This document shows, piece by piece, positions 1 to 11,700 of a stretch of DNA of 64,000 nucleotides. The notes below the pieces were generated by a model, which searched no databases, was not told the DNA's origin, and worked only from the letters and a program-made list of their open reading frames with translations. The stretch lies in contig JAPFFF010000034.1 of assembly GCA_039105265.1 (NCBI GenBank), positions 1,488,001 to 1,552,000 on the forward strand, read 5' to 3'. This DNA is from Tritrichomonas musculus (lineage: Eukaryota > Parabasalia > Tritrichomonadida > Tritrichomonadidae). How positions within the stretch are numbered: the stretch's first letter is position 1; every line of letters starts with the position of its first letter. A program made the translations under genes and the position numbers.

Positions 1-628
1 AATATAAAAAATTTTTTTTAAAAAAACAAGGTTTATAATTTTGAATGATTTACATTTCACTTTTGTTAATAATACATGAATCATTCAATCCATGCTTTTA
101 TTCGATAGCATTTTGAACAGCCTAATTTCCAATATTAACCCAGGAAAAAAGAAAAAAGTAGGAGAAAATATTCGCTTCACTATTTTTTTTTATTCCCCAT
201 TGAAAATAATTGTATCGATCAAACAATGAAAAACAACTTTTTCTAAACCAGAAAAATAAACCTTTGAAATCTGTTTTTTTTGTTCCAATAGTTGCTCTCA
301 CGTTCAATTAAATAATAATTATTTGTTAATGCATGCCAAAAATGATGCTTTCGATCATTTATTAATACTTATCAAAAAATATTATTTATTAATTCAAATT
401 TATTACTCTTTTTGAATGATACTTCATTTCATTTTCAAATTAAAAGAAAGATTTTACAAAAGATCCAAAAAATAAAATCATTATAATATTAATTAATTAC
501 ATTAAAAATCTATTAGCAACCAATATATTAAATTTCTAGGTAATTTAAATAAATTCCCATAAAGATAATTTGAAAATACCAATTTTAAAATTGAACCCAT
601 TCACAAAAAATAATCGTAATATAAAATT
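1..628. other. AT-rich intergenic region
   Basis: No convincing gene is visible. The sequence is mostly A/T with short homopolymers and one small inverted repeat (GAATGATT near 44 and AATCATTC near 80). The only open frames are short and of low-complexity composition. Confidence 0.6.
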
Positions 629-634
629 TCATTT
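629..634 (+). promoter_or_regulatory. Initiator (Inr) TCATTT of the acyl-CoA synthetase gene
   Basis: The motif matches the trichomonad Inr consensus TCAYTW. Its A lies 23 nt before the ATG at 654, the short leader expected for trichomonad mRNAs. This spacing supports 654 as the true start. Confidence 0.7.
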
Positions 635-653
635 TCTGGGTTAATATTGATCA

Positions 654-2603
654 ATGGGAGCAGACCAATCATCCACAATACTTCAAGATCCACCACCAAA
701 ACCAGGTGAGACACCAATCATTTACTCACCTAATTACGAAAAAGTATCCCAAAATTTAAAAGATGGTTTAATTGAAGAATTTCCTGAAGGCAAAACCATG
801 TATCATATATTTGAAGATGCATATAAACGACTTCCAGATCAAGAAATGTATGGAGAACGAGTTTATTCAGATGGTAAGTGGCAAGATCGTTTTGAGTTCG
901 TTACTCGAGCCCAGTTTCGCGACATACGTGATCGAGTAGGAGCATTTCTCATTAAGAATGAATTTCCAGAAAAATCTACAATTGGAATTTTATCATATAA
1001 TAAAATCCAATGGGTAGCCACACAGCAAGCATGTTTTGCTTATGGATATTATCCAGTACCAATTTATGATACATATGGCCCTGAAGGAATTGATTATATC
1101 ATTACCCATGCAGAAGTAAAAATAATATTTGTTGTTTCCACCAAACTCAAATCTCTTCTTCAATTAAAGAATCCCAATGTTACCCACATTGTAGTCTTTG
1201 ATGCCAGTGATCATCCCTATGACGAATCTGAATTTACCGATCTTTTACAGGGCTTAAATTATTCAATTGTTAAATGGTCGGACATCATGGAAATCACCGA
1301 AAGGTATCCTCATCGCCCTCCACAGCCAGATGAGCCAGCATCCATCATGTACACAAGCGGAACAACAGGACCACCAAAAGGATGCGTCATGACACATGCA
1401 AACTTTGTAGCAACCGCCAGTTCCTTTGTAAAAGTTTATCCATTCACCGAGAACGATACATATCTATCGTTCCTCCCTCTGGCCCACTCATTTGAGGAAT
1501 GCCTCCATTTCGTCGGCAACAGGTGCTGCATTAAGGTTGCCTTTTACAGCGGCGACATCAGAAGATTAATGGAAGAGATAAAACTGTTCAAACCGTCACT
1601 TCTCGTATCGGTTTCTCGAATTTTTGAAAGACTTTATGAAGGAATGCAAAAGTCTCTCAATTCAAAGCCTTTTCTGACCAGATTAGCCTTCAATACTTGC
1701 TTCTCAATTAAATCATTTTTAACCCGAAATTTCAGAATTCAACATGTGCCGATACTCGACGGAATGTTCAATAAAATCAACGAGGCAGCAATCGGAGGCA
1801 ATATGAAGATGTTTATTTGCGGCGGTTCTGCTTTGTCGGTCGAAATTCAGCATTTTCTCAGAATCTCATTAAATATCGCATTTCCTCAAGGTTACGGACT
1901 CACAGAAACGGCATCAGGAGTCATGGTACAGAATTACAAAGACACTCAAGACGGAAATGTAGGCGTTCTTCTTCATTGTGTCCAGGCAAAAATGAAAGAT
2001 ATTCCAGATATGGGTTATTACGCAAAAAATTTCGAAGGAGAGCTATACTTGAAAGGAGCAACAATGTTCAAAGGCTACTACAAAGACGAGGCTAAAACAA
2101 GGGAAACTTACGACGATGATGGCTGGTTCAAAACTGGTGATATTTTCAAATTAACCAAAACAGGTCAATTTTTGATCGTCGGAAGAGTTAAAGAGTTAGT
2201 CAAGCTATCCCAAGGAGAATATATTTCCCTAACAAAACTGACAAAGTTATACGTCGATACAAAGTTCGTTAACCAGATTTACATCCACGCCGGAATGCAG
2301 AGCAGGTTTTTGGTCGCCATCGTCGTATTAGATAAAAGTCAAGCTGGATACGATAAGGTAACAGTGGATGAAATGCTCGTATTGCTAAAGGAGAAGGCAA
2401 CGGAAATGAAATTGAAGGGATTTGAGAGAATTTCAAACGTATGCTTAATTAAAGATGAGTTCACACCACAAAACGGCCTCTTAACGCCATCTTTGAAGCT
2501 GGTTGCTTATAAAATTGAAAAGAAGTATGAAAAAGAACTCAAAGAACTATTAAAGGTCAACCGTTTATTAGAAATTTCTCAGCCTCGACAACATTTAGAA
2601 TAA
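654..2603 (+). CDS. Long-chain acyl-CoA synthetase (AMP-binding enzyme)
   Basis: This enzyme should activate long-chain fatty acids to acyl-CoA through an acyl-AMP intermediate. The 649-residue length fits the ACSL family. Visible motifs in order are the phosphate-binding loop YTSGTTGPPKG (233-243), YGLTETASG (414-422), DGWFKTGDIF (489-498) and GRVKELVKLSQGEYIS (510-525), which is the fatty-acyl synthetase signature with the hinge to the C-terminal lid. No signal peptide or obvious membrane helix is seen, so a cytosolic or peripheral membrane location is likely. The start is supported by an Inr 23 nt upstream. The stop sits in a TAAA context, which in trichomonads often doubles as the polyadenylation signal. 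The gene stands alone with no operon-like partner. Family assignment is firm; chain-length preference cannot be read from the sequence. Confidence 0.95.
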   Translation: MGADQSSTILQDPPPKPGETPIIYSPNYEKVSQNLKDGLIEEFPEGKTMYHIFEDAYKRLPDQEMYGERVYSDGKWQDRFEFVTRAQFRDIRDRVGAFLIKNEFPEKSTIGILSYNKIQWVATQQACFAYGYYPVPIYDTYGPEGIDYIITHAEVKIIFVVSTKLKSLLQLKNPNVTHIVVFDASDHPYDESEFTDLLQGLNYSIVKWSDIMEITERYPHRPPQPDEPASIMYTSGTTGPPKGCVMTHANFVATASSFVKVYPFTENDTYLSFLPLAHSFEECLHFVGNRCCIKVAFYSGDIRRLMEEIKLFKPSLLVSVSRIFERLYEGMQKSLNSKPFLTRLAFNTCFSIKSFLTRNFRIQHVPILDGMFNKINEAAIGGNMKMFICGGSALSVEIQHFLRISLNIAFPQGYGLTETASGVMVQNYKDTQDGNVGVLLHCVQAKMKDIPDMGYYAKNFEGELYLKGATMFKGYYKDEAKTRETYDDDGWFKTGDIFKLTKTGQFLIVGRVKELVKLSQGEYISLTKLTKLYVDTKFVNQIYIHAGMQSRFLVAIVVLDKSQAGYDKVTVDEMLVLLKEKATEMKLKGFERISNVCLIKDEFTPQNGLLTPSLKLVAYKIEKKYEKELKELLKVNRLLEISQPRQHLE

Positions 2604-2689
2604 AAATTTTTATTTTTGAATACTTTACAATTTTTTTATTTTATCTACGGTTTTATATATATTTTGTTATTAGAATGATTTAGAATTGA

Positions 2690-3506
2690 TTTTTATTCAG
2701 GGTTGTGTATCGATCCTCTCCGGTAGCGGTTATTTTCCCGGTAAAATATCGATATTACCGGCTCTAACCGCCGGTAACGGTATTTATCGATAAAAAACCG
2801 AAGTATCGATACTAAAGTGGAAAATTTATATCGAATGTCAGGTTTTTTGTCGGTATTTTTTTAACAAAAAATGTATCGGATTCATTTAAAGATGATTAAA
2901 GAAATTTATAAGGTTCTAATGAATATTGTTAATTCTCTTTAATTACATATTTTACAACAAATAATCATCATAATAATTGAATAATCAATGGTTTCAGAAA
3001 TATCGTAAATTTAATCATCTTTATGTCAATTTCTATTTGTAGATAATTATACCATTCCAGAACTATTGAATTAACTATTAATATGAGAAAGTACATAATA
3101 TATGTAAATTTATTGTTTTTAATGATAATAATGATATCGAAAATTTGGATTGTTTAATGAAAATGAATATGACGAGATTTCTGAAGAAGAAAGACAATAA
3201 TATACTTTTTATAGGCTAGTAATTATATTTATAATTAAAATTTTTATTTAAAATTAAATAATCAAATGTTTTAATATTTTTTTCTATTATTTATTAATAA
3301 AATTTATATTTCAAAATACCGTATCGATACTGATAAAAAGTATTATAAAGTACTTTTTTAATAACCGCTGATACTCTAAAAATACCGAAGCACTTTTGTA
3401 TCGATACTAAAAAATACCGAGCAAAAAAGTATCGATATTCACCGAATACCGATACTTCTTCGGTAACCGGTATTTAGTCGTATCGATAAACAACGCTGTT
3501 TTTATT
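2690..3506. repeat. 8-bp target-site duplication pair TTTTTATT
   Basis: TTTTTATT at 2690-2697 directly precedes the element that begins CAGGG, and the same octamer at 3499-3506 directly follows its end. An exact 8-bp duplication is the hallmark of hAT-superfamily integration. Confidence 0.85.
2698..3498. mobile_element. Non-autonomous hAT-like DNA transposon, 801 bp
   Basis: The left end reads CAGGGTTGTGTATCGAT. The right end, read on the opposite strand, is CAGCGTTGTTTATCGAT, so 15 of 17 terminal bases match. Both ends fit the hAT YARNG terminus and are flanked by identical octamers. Subterminal regions on both sides are packed with CGGTA, TACCG and TATCGATA motifs, likely transposase-binding repeats. 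The core holds no open frame of useful length, so the copy depends on a transposase made elsewhere. The exact duplication and well-matched ends suggest a fairly recent insertion. It lies between two host genes and interrupts neither. Confidence 0.85.
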
Positions 3507-3716
3507 TATATTTACTCATTTGATAATTATTGAATTTTTTGTTTTAAAATCAATCTGAAAATTTTTTTATGAATCTTTTCAAAAAAATGTCATATTTAAA
3601 CTTTTTCAATAAAAAATTTTATTTGCAAAAACTCAATGTTGATCAAAAAGATCAAACAAAAATTCAATAATAAATGAAATTTTCGTTATCATATTTCCTT
3701 TCCAGGCACCTTCAAT

Positions 3717-3722
3717 TCATTT
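3717..3722 (+). promoter_or_regulatory. Initiator (Inr) TCATTT of the helicase/RBR gene
   Basis: TCAYTW match with its A 31 nt upstream of the ATG at 3750. It lies 210 bp beyond the right target duplication of the hAT-like element, so the proximal promoter is separate from the insertion. Confidence 0.65.
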
Positions 3723-3749
3723 TATTTATTTCCAACTCCTAAAAAAAAC

Positions 3750-6700
3750 ATGATTCAAGAAACGAATTTAGAAAAAATACCTAAAATTGCAAATTTAATC
3801 AAATCCCTGTTTCCAAAAATAATAAAACAATCGAAATTGGTTTCTTGCAAGTGCAATCTTGAACAATTAGTCCTAACCACGCAGGAATTGATTGCAACAA
3901 TAACACAAAAATTGTTTTATTTGAACAATGAAAAATCAATCTTTTTCATTGATCTTCAAAACTCAATTCAAACGATTCACACAGCATTGAAATGCTATTT
4001 AACATCATTGAATTCAATTCAAAGGCCAATGAACGAGACCAAATTGATTCAGCTCATTGAAAGCGATTTGATCATTTTGACACAATCTCTTATTCAGTTC
4101 AGCTCATCAATCAGCGGTGCAATGCTGGGAGTCTCAAACGCACGAAAATTGAGCAAAGCAGAAATTGAGAGAATTGATACGTTAATTGGACTGGAGTCAC
4201 TCTTGTTTACACTCTCAGTCAATGTTGAAGAATCAAAAGTGCGTCCATTTTTCCATTCAAAATATCTTGCAGTTTATCAATTCTACTCGCGAGTCAGAAT
4301 CGTCAAGAACGAAATATCAGTGATTCAATCGTTGTACGGGACAGGAAAGACGACATGCATTCCTGTGATGCTGATGATTGAGAGCATGAGAAAGCAGACG
4401 AAATCTCCATTTTTCTTGTTCGTCGAGCCAAATGAGAAAAGCATCGAGAAGAAGACGAACTTTTTCAACACGAAATTGGCCAAATATGTGACAATTGAAA
4501 ATGATCCATCCAAATTTATGGAAATGATGAAGAATTACAACTCATATCAGAGCAGCGAACGTTTGGTCATGGGAATCATGACACCTTTCAGACTGCAGAA
4601 AATGATGTTTGAATTCAGAGACGACGAGAAGTTGTTCTCGCACACGAAACTCATCATTGACGATGCAAATCAGCGAACATTAGATTTGGATGTTTTAATT
4701 GGCAAAATTGCATCATTACATCAGAACACAAACACATTTTCAATGCCATCACACGTCACTTTGATTTCATCACTCATTTCAAATGACATCAAAAGCCCAT
4801 TCAACGGCCAAGTCGAAACGACAGATTTGGTTGAAAAGCCAAAATTTGAAATCAAAGAGTCTCCAGTTATCAGAGACATATTCACGAAAGACAACAACGA
4901 ATTAGCAATCAGAGAGACGAACAAAGTGATTGAAGAAATGTCTGAGTTTTACTCCAAATTCGAAGTTGGCCACATTTTGTGCTTCCTTTCAGATGCAGAA
5001 CAATGCGAGAAATACAGAGATTCGTTGCTTTTCAGCGAACAAAACGAATATTTCAAAGAGAAGGGAATCATCATAATGCAGACAAGATTGAAGAACAACG
5101 AAAGCACTGATAACTTTTTCAAACGTCTTCAGAATGAACTTGAAATAAATGAAAGCATCAACCAGGACCAAAACGTTTTCTTGTATTTCATTCCAATAGT
5201 TTTGACAGAGAAGGATGAAGACAGAATGCTTGAACTTGCAGAAAACGAGTTTCCAGAACCTGTTCGAAGAATCAACAAAATCATCTGCACAACACAAAAT
5301 TATCAATCAACAATCAACATCGACGGCCTATCAGTTGTTGTTGATAACGGACTTGAAGAAGAGTCCGGATTCGACACGTTCACAGGCTTGAAGACAATCA
5401 ACGAGAGATTCATTTCTTTTGAAACGAAGAAAGAACGAAAAGGAAGACTTGGCTACTCAAAAAGAGGCACATACATTCCAATTTATCCACATCCTAACTT
5501 CACTCATTATCCAAGAATTCCAGAGATTCAAAAGCGCGATTTGACGACAGACATTTTGATATACAAAACGATTGGAATCGACATCGAGAATATGAAAACT
5601 CTTCCAACAATTCAAAATCGATCAGTTTTGGATTACTCGATTAAAAACTTAATCAGGATTGGTGCAATTGATGTGAAAACGAATCGCATTACATACTTTG
5701 GAACTGAGTTGCTGAAATTCCCTTTCATTTCAATTTATTATGCTGCTTCTGTTTTCAATTTCAGGGATTCATTCTACAAGAATTACAGACAGCAAGCGTA
5801 CTTCATCTCTGCCTACATATCGACGGTCATTGAAATGGATTCAAAGTTGATTCAAAACGATCTGACGGAGAGGCTGTCCAGATTTTTCAGAGAAGACTCA
5901 GACATCATCACATTCATCAACTCATTGAACAACTTGTTGTTGTCAAAAATAACAGATGAAAGAGAGTTCAAAAACTTTGTTGAAAAATTTGGATTTTCAT
6001 ATCGAGCATTCGTTGAATTCAAACGAAACATGCAGATTATCACCAACGAGACATTTCCAGGGAAAACAACAGCAGAAGTCATCCTCCTTCTTGGAAGCTT
6101 CATCAAAGAAAACAAAGGAATCTCACCAATCATCAACAACTTCATCTCAAAACTGGAAAACAACATTCCAAACTGGAGGAAGATTCATCTTGTTGAATTC
6201 AAGTGCATGAGTGGAGCAGGAACCTTTGAGAACAAACCAATCTTAGTCTTCACAGGAAGCGATCGATTGAAATTCCGAAATCAGCCAAGAAATCGTCCAC
6301 ACGGAGGTGTCCGAATTTTCTCACGTCCCGGATGGAATGGCTGCATCATTCCAAGCGAGTGCTACTGCTTCAACATTGTTCGAAAAATGAATTCAGTCAT
6401 CAATGTTGGACGATTAATTCACCACAAATACGAGACATCGAAGAATGCGATTTTCTCGATGGAATGTGAGAAGACGATTTTGAATCCATGGTTCGATGTA
6501 CTAATATCGACCTACTTCGAGAACTATCACAGGTTCTTCAAACACTTTGTCACAAGCACGAGTAATGATGAACAACCAGAACCACAACAAACAACGACAT
6601 CAAGGCGCATGCAATCTCCAGCGACAGAGAAAAGAATCTTTCATTACTCGAAAGTTGAAGAACGCGTCTTCATTTCTTTCATTCCAAGAGACAATTCAAT

Positions 6701-8270
6701 CTGCAAGGAAGTCACCGAAGGAATCAAGAAATGCCTCAAACTGATTCCTTTCACTCCTCGAAGCATTTTGATCTATCGAAATGACATCAAATCATTGGTT
6801 GAGGTCACATCAATCGGTGCACAACACTACGAATCAACATGCATCAACTCACTTTATGGGAGGAAACTGACAGAGGATGACATTGATTACTGCCTTAATC
6901 ATTTGAAAGAACTTGCAAATTCAAATTCGAATGTTCGTATTTGTGCACTGTTCATCAACGACCAATGCAAGCTCAATGACTATGACCAACGAAACTTATA
7001 CATCGTTTATCAGGAGAGGGATTACATGCAGTCACCAATTCTGAACATTGTCCAAGAACGATTTCGCGATATGAGTGGATTATCATATTACAGCTCATTC
7101 ACACGCACGAATCAGAGGAACAATGAATTCGGACTATTCCAATTCCCATCAAAATTCATTCATCCAGCGTTATTCTACAACCCTGAATCACTCGACATCA
7201 TAATGACTTGGTTCATCAAACATTGTCCATATGCCAAAGTCATCAAAGTCGTTGGCCATCGCTTGTTGATGAAGTCTTCAGACATTTTCCAACTCCAGCA
7301 TCATTTCCATCAAGAGAAGCGACTCATCAAGGAACAAATGAAACTTAATTACGTTGCAATCCCAGTTCCAAAGAAGATTCACGTGAAGGATCTACTTGTC
7401 ATCAAAAACAATCCAAACTGGGAATACAACGAAAAGTTTCGAGTGATTGTGACCACGAGAGAAGAGGAAGACAAAGTGAATGAATTCATTAGTCATATTG
7501 AAACAGGCACTGACGATGAAGAAGAAACTCTTTGTTGCATTTACGTTTGTGATGATCCAGACAATCCGTTATTAACAAACTATCCAATCACAATCTATTA
7601 TCAAGACGGGAAAACATACACGAACCAAATGTGCCGTGATTGTCTTGTTTCATCTCTTCAAATTGCGACAGAGTCCTTCTTCGCAAATGGGCAGATGGAC
7701 CAATTTGCCATTGAAAAAATCAATTTCAAGCCACCAGTCATTCCATCAGTCAACAGCAAAGAAACAGAAGATGGACTTCAATGCTGGCCTCAAATTCCTC
7801 TTGGCCAAATGATTTCTTCATTGATCAACAACGATTACGATTTGAGTTCATTGGCGTCAGCTTGGCTGAAGTCAGTCAATGAGTACACAATTCGAACACA
7901 GGCGAAACTTTTGTACACATTCTGCCCAGATCATCCTCACAAAATTTTCAAAATCAACTCATATGACATCAACGAATTCAGTTGCCAAGATGGAGCATGC
8001 AAGAACCGATTCTGCGAATATTGTCAATCATGGCATCCAGACAGCTACATTTGCGAGGAACGAAAGGATGGCAAGAAATGCGTGTGGAAGAAGTTTTGTC
8101 CAAAATGCAAAACTCCAACATTCAAAGACAGCGGATGCAATCATATCACATGTCCTTGTGGCTGTCATTGGTGCTACAAATGCGGGATGGGATTCCAACA
8201 GGCAAGTCAATGCTACGCACACCTGAGTGCTGTCCATGGCGGATGCTTTGATTACCATTTTGATGATTAA
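3750..8270 (+). CDS. DEAH-helicase-like protein fused to an RBR (IBR/RING2) E3 ubiquitin ligase module
   Basis: The 1506-residue protein begins with a predicted helical region of about 180 residues. A helicase-like core follows with a Walker A loop YGTGKTT (196-202) and a motif II that reads DDAN (304-307) instead of DEAH. The middle has the layout of a DEAH helicase C-terminal region but with weak motifs. The C-terminus is Cys/His-rich: a poor RING1-like segment (CCIYVC, then CRDC), an IBR-like segment near 1391-1440, and a RING2 with CPKCK and DSGCNHITC. By analogy with HHARI and parkin, Cys1463 is the candidate thioester-forming cysteine. Plants have helicase-IBR proteins of similar order (DEAH11/12 type). 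Ubiquitin ligase activity is likely; unwinding activity is doubtful given DDAN. The stop overlaps TAAA. Confidence 0.8.
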   Translation: MIQETNLEKIPKIANLIKSLFPKIIKQSKLVSCKCNLEQLVLTTQELIATITQKLFYLNNEKSIFFIDLQNSIQTIHTALKCYLTSLNSIQRPMNETKLIQLIESDLIILTQSLIQFSSSISGAMLGVSNARKLSKAEIERIDTLIGLESLLFTLSVNVEESKVRPFFHSKYLAVYQFYSRVRIVKNEISVIQSLYGTGKTTCIPVMLMIESMRKQTKSPFFLFVEPNEKSIEKKTNFFNTKLAKYVTIENDPSKFMEMMKNYNSYQSSERLVMGIMTPFRLQKMMFEFRDDEKLFSHTKLIIDDANQRTLDLDVLIGKIASLHQNTNTFSMPSHVTLISSLISNDIKSPFNGQVETTDLVEKPKFEIKESPVIRDIFTKDNNELAIRETNKVIEEMSEFYSKFEVGHILCFLSDAEQCEKYRDSLLFSEQNEYFKEKGIIIMQTRLKNNESTDNFFKRLQNELEINESINQDQNVFLYFIPIVLTEKDEDRMLELAENEFPEPVRRINKIICTTQNYQSTINIDGLSVVVDNGLEEESGFDTFTGLKTINERFISFETKKERKGRLGYSKRGTYIPIYPHPNFTHYPRIPEIQKRDLTTDILIYKTIGIDIENMKTLPTIQNRSVLDYSIKNLIRIGAIDVKTNRITYFGTELLKFPFISIYYAASVFNFRDSFYKNYRQQAYFISAYISTVIEMDSKLIQNDLTERLSRFFREDSDIITFINSLNNLLLSKITDEREFKNFVEKFGFSYRAFVEFKRNMQIITNETFPGKTTAEVILLLGSFIKENKGISPIINNFISKLENNIPNWRKIHLVEFKCMSGAGTFENKPILVFTGSDRLKFRNQPRNRPHGGVRIFSRPGWNGCIIPSECYCFNIVRKMNSVINVGRLIHHKYETSKNAIFSMECEKTILNPWFDVLISTYFENYHRFFKHFVTSTSNDEQPEPQQTTTSRRMQSPATEKRIFHYSKVEERVFISFIPRDNSICKEVTEGIKKCLKLIPFTPRSILIYRNDIKSLVEVTSIGAQHYESTCINSLYGRKLTEDDIDYCLNHLKELANSNSNVRICALFINDQCKLNDYDQRNLYIVYQERDYMQSPILNIVQERFRDMSGLSYYSSFTRTNQRNNEFGLFQFPSKFIHPALFYNPESLDIIMTWFIKHCPYAKVIKVVGHRLLMKSSDIFQLQHHFHQEKRLIKEQMKLNYVAIPVPKKIHVKDLLVIKNNPNWEYNEKFRVIVTTREEEDKVNEFISHIETGTDDEEETLCCIYVCDDPDNPLLTNYPITIYYQDGKTYTNQMCRDCLVSSLQIATESFFANGQMDQFAIEKINFKPPVIPSVNSKETEDGLQCWPQIPLGQMISSLINNDYDLSSLASAWLKSVNEYTIRTQAKLLYTFCPDHPHKIFKINSYDINEFSCQDGACKNRFCEYCQSWHPDSYICEERKDGKKCVWKKFCPKCKTPTFKDSGCNHITCPCGCHWCYKCGMGFQQASQCYAHLSAVHGGCFDYHFDD

Positions 8271-8745
8271 ATCATCGACTTCTCATAACTTTTGTTTTTA
8301 AATTAAATACAATCATAGAGAGTTTAAATTCTTTTATAAACAAATAAATAAAAAAAAATTAAGTCATTTTAAGTTTGATTTATTACTCAACAAAATAACA
8401 CTATGAAAGATTAATTTGTTCAACACTTCACGAATTCTTGAAATATTTGATTCACTGGAATATGAAAACATTGAAATTTATATGAATAAAAGTTGCCTTT
8501 TTTTTGATAAAAAGAGGAAATAAATCATAGTGTTTTTGCAATATAATTTCCAATGCTTTACAAGTCATTATATTTAGAGAATTTTACTGATTTTTGATTT
8601 TCTACTCAATTTGATCTCTTCCTCTATTTTTTTCATCAAATAAGTTGGGGATATCAATTCCCAATTACTCTGGGAGAGACATTTAAGTTTATAGATATTT
8701 TCAGAAATTTCACATAGTCTGGAAAATCAGAAGGAAAAGATATAT
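8271..8745. other. Intergenic region between convergent genes
   Basis: No intact gene is seen in these 475 bp, which separate two convergent 3' ends. The segment near 8600-8740 has less biased composition and short open stretches on the minus strand, which may be coding debris, but I cannot assign a family. Confidence 0.5.
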
Positions 8746-11700
8746 CTACATATGAAGCAATTTTCTTTTTGCTTCTGCACTTCCTTTGGCGGCCGCCTTT
8801 TGGTAATATTTTTTAGCTTCTTTTTTATCAACTGGAACACCATCGCCTTCATACAATATATTCGCATAATTGTTCATTGCATCGACATTTCCTTTGTCTG
8901 CAGCCATTTTGAAGTATTTGATCGCTTCAGTTTTGTTGACTTCAATTCCGTATCCATTAAATAAACATATTGCATAATTGTACATCGCCATAACATATCC
9001 TTTGTCTGCAGACATTTTGAGGTATTTGATCGCTTCAGTTTTGTTGACTTCAATTCCGTATCCATTAAATAAACATATTGCATAGTTGTTCATTGCAACA
9101 TCATCTCCTTTCTCTGCAGCCATTTTGTAGTATTTATTCGCTTCCGTTTTGTTGACTTCAATTCCGTTTCCATTAAATAACATGATACCATAATTATTCA
9201 TTGAGGCAGAACAACCTTTATCAATTGCCATTTTGTAATATTTGAGTGCTTCTGAGTAATTGATTGGAATACCATCTCCATTTTGGGACATATACGCATA
9301 TCGAAACATTGCACTCATATTTCCTTTGTCGGCTGACTTTTTATAGTATTTAGACGCTTCTCGTTTGTTAACTGACACATTACCACCATAATTAAATTCC
9401 TTTGCATATTCATAAAGAGATCTTGACTCTTTTGTATTGCAAATTATTTTGGTATGATCATTAATTCCAATGTAATTTCTTGAAAATGTGCTTCGAAAAG
9501 AAATGAGCTTTAAAGATGAAGTTTGATGAAATGCATTTCTGCCTATCTCATTAACTGATGAAGGAATAAAAATGTGATTTAATGATCTGCAACCACAAAA
9601 TGAAAAGTTTCCAATATAAGTGACTGAATCTGGAATCGTTATCTCACAAATTGATGAGCAATTTTTGAATGAGCTATCGCCGATGTTCGTAATCGAATTT
9701 GGAATTATGACATTTTCCAATGATGAACATCCTTCAAACGTAAATTCTTCAATCTTTGTCATTGATGTTGGGAGTTCTATTCCTGTCAGTGATGTGCACT
9801 TTGAAAAGCATCCTTTGCCAATCGTTTTCATAGATGACGGAATTTTAATTCCAGCAAGTGAAGTGCATCCTTCAAAACAATTGGATCCAATGCTTGTAAC
9901 TGATGTTGGGAGATTTATTTCAACAAGTGATGTGCATCCTTCAAATGAATTTTCACAAATTGATGTAATGCTTGTTGGAATTGTGAGTTTACAAAGTGAT
10001 GTGCATTTATAAAAACATCCTTTCGAAATAGATGTGATCGATGATGGAATTGAGATTGTTGTGAGCGATGTACATTCCGCAAAACAATTGGATCCAATGC
10101 TTGTAACTGATGTTGGGAGATTCATTTCAACAAGTGATGTGCATCCTTCAAATGAGTTGTTTTCAAGTGCAAAAACTGTATTTGGAATCGTGACCTTTCT
10201 CATCTTTTGAATAATAGAATCTGGTTTGTTACTAATTCTTCTAACTGTGTCAGATATATTTAATATTTCTAATGATGAACAATTTTCAAATGAGTCATTT
10301 TCTGTGCTAGTTTGATAAGGATCAATCGTGATTTCCGAAAGTTTGATACAATCTTTGAAACATTGTTTCCCAACTGTTTTGACTGATGATGGAATCATTA
10401 TTTGAGTCATCGATGTGCATCCTTCAAATGAATTTTCACAAATTGATGTAATGCTTGTTGGAATTGTGAGTTTACAAAGTGATGTGCATTTATAAAAACA
10501 TCCTTTCGAAATAGATGTGATCGATGATGGAATTGAGATTGTTGTGAGCGATGTACATTCTGCAAAACAATTGGATCCAATGCTTGTAACTGATGTTGGG
10601 AGATTTATTTCAACAAGTGATGTGCATCCTTCAAATGAGTTGTTTTCAAGTGCAAAAACTGTATTTGGAATCGTGATCTTTCTCATCTTTTGAATAATAG
10701 AATCTGGTTTGTTACTAATTCTTCTAACTGTGTCAGATATATTTAATATTTCTAATGATGAACAATTTTCAAATGAGTCATTTTCTGTGCTAGTTTGATA
10801 AGGATCAATCGTGATTTCCGAAAGTTTGATACAATCTTTGAAACATTGTTTCCCAACTGTTTTGACTGATGATGGAATCATTATTTGAGTCATCGATGTG
10901 CATCCTTCAAATGAATTTTCACAAATTGATGTAATGCTTGTTGGAATTGTGAGTTTACAAAGTGATGTGCATTTATAAAAACATCCTTTCGAAATAGATG
11001 TGATCGATGATGGAATTGAGATTGTTGTGAGCGATGTACATTCTGCAAAACAATTGGATCCAATGCTTGTAACTGATGTTGGGAGATTTATTTCAACAAG
11101 TGATGTGCATCCTTCAAATGAATTTTCACAAATTGATGTAATACTTGTTGGAATTGTGAGTTTACAAAGCGATGCGCATTTATAAAAACATCCTTTCGAA
11201 ATAGATGTGATCGATGATGGAATTGAGATTGTTGTGAGCGATGTACATTCCGCAAAACAATTGGATCCAATGCTTGTAACTGATGTTGGGAGATTTATTT
11301 CAACAAGTGATGTGCATCCTTCAAATGAGTTGTTTTCAAGTGCAAAAACTGTATTTGGAATCGTGATCTTTCTCATCTTTTGAATAATAGAATCTGGTTT
11401 GTTACTAATTCTTCTAACTGTGTCAGATATATTTAATATTTCTAATGATGAACAATTTTCAAATGAGTCATTTTCTGTGCTAGTTTGATAAGGATCAATC
11501 GTGATTTCCGAAAGTTTGATACAATCTTTGAAACATTGTTTCCCAACTGTTTTGACTGATGATGGAATCATTATTTGAGTCATCGATGTGCATCCTTCAA
11601 ATGAATTTTCACAAATTGATGTAATGCTTGTTGGAATTGTGAGTTTACAAAGTGATGTGCATTTATAAAAACATCCTTTCGAAATAGATGTGATCGATGA

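Noticed and set aside
122-307. 61-codon minus-strand frame
   Set aside because: Phe/Lys/Asn-rich chance frame in AT-rich DNA without promoter or family resemblance.
9620-10012. Plus-strand frames opposite the LRR array
   Set aside because: They are periodic mirror frames of the minus-strand LRR repeats, with the 69-bp rhythm of the real gene.
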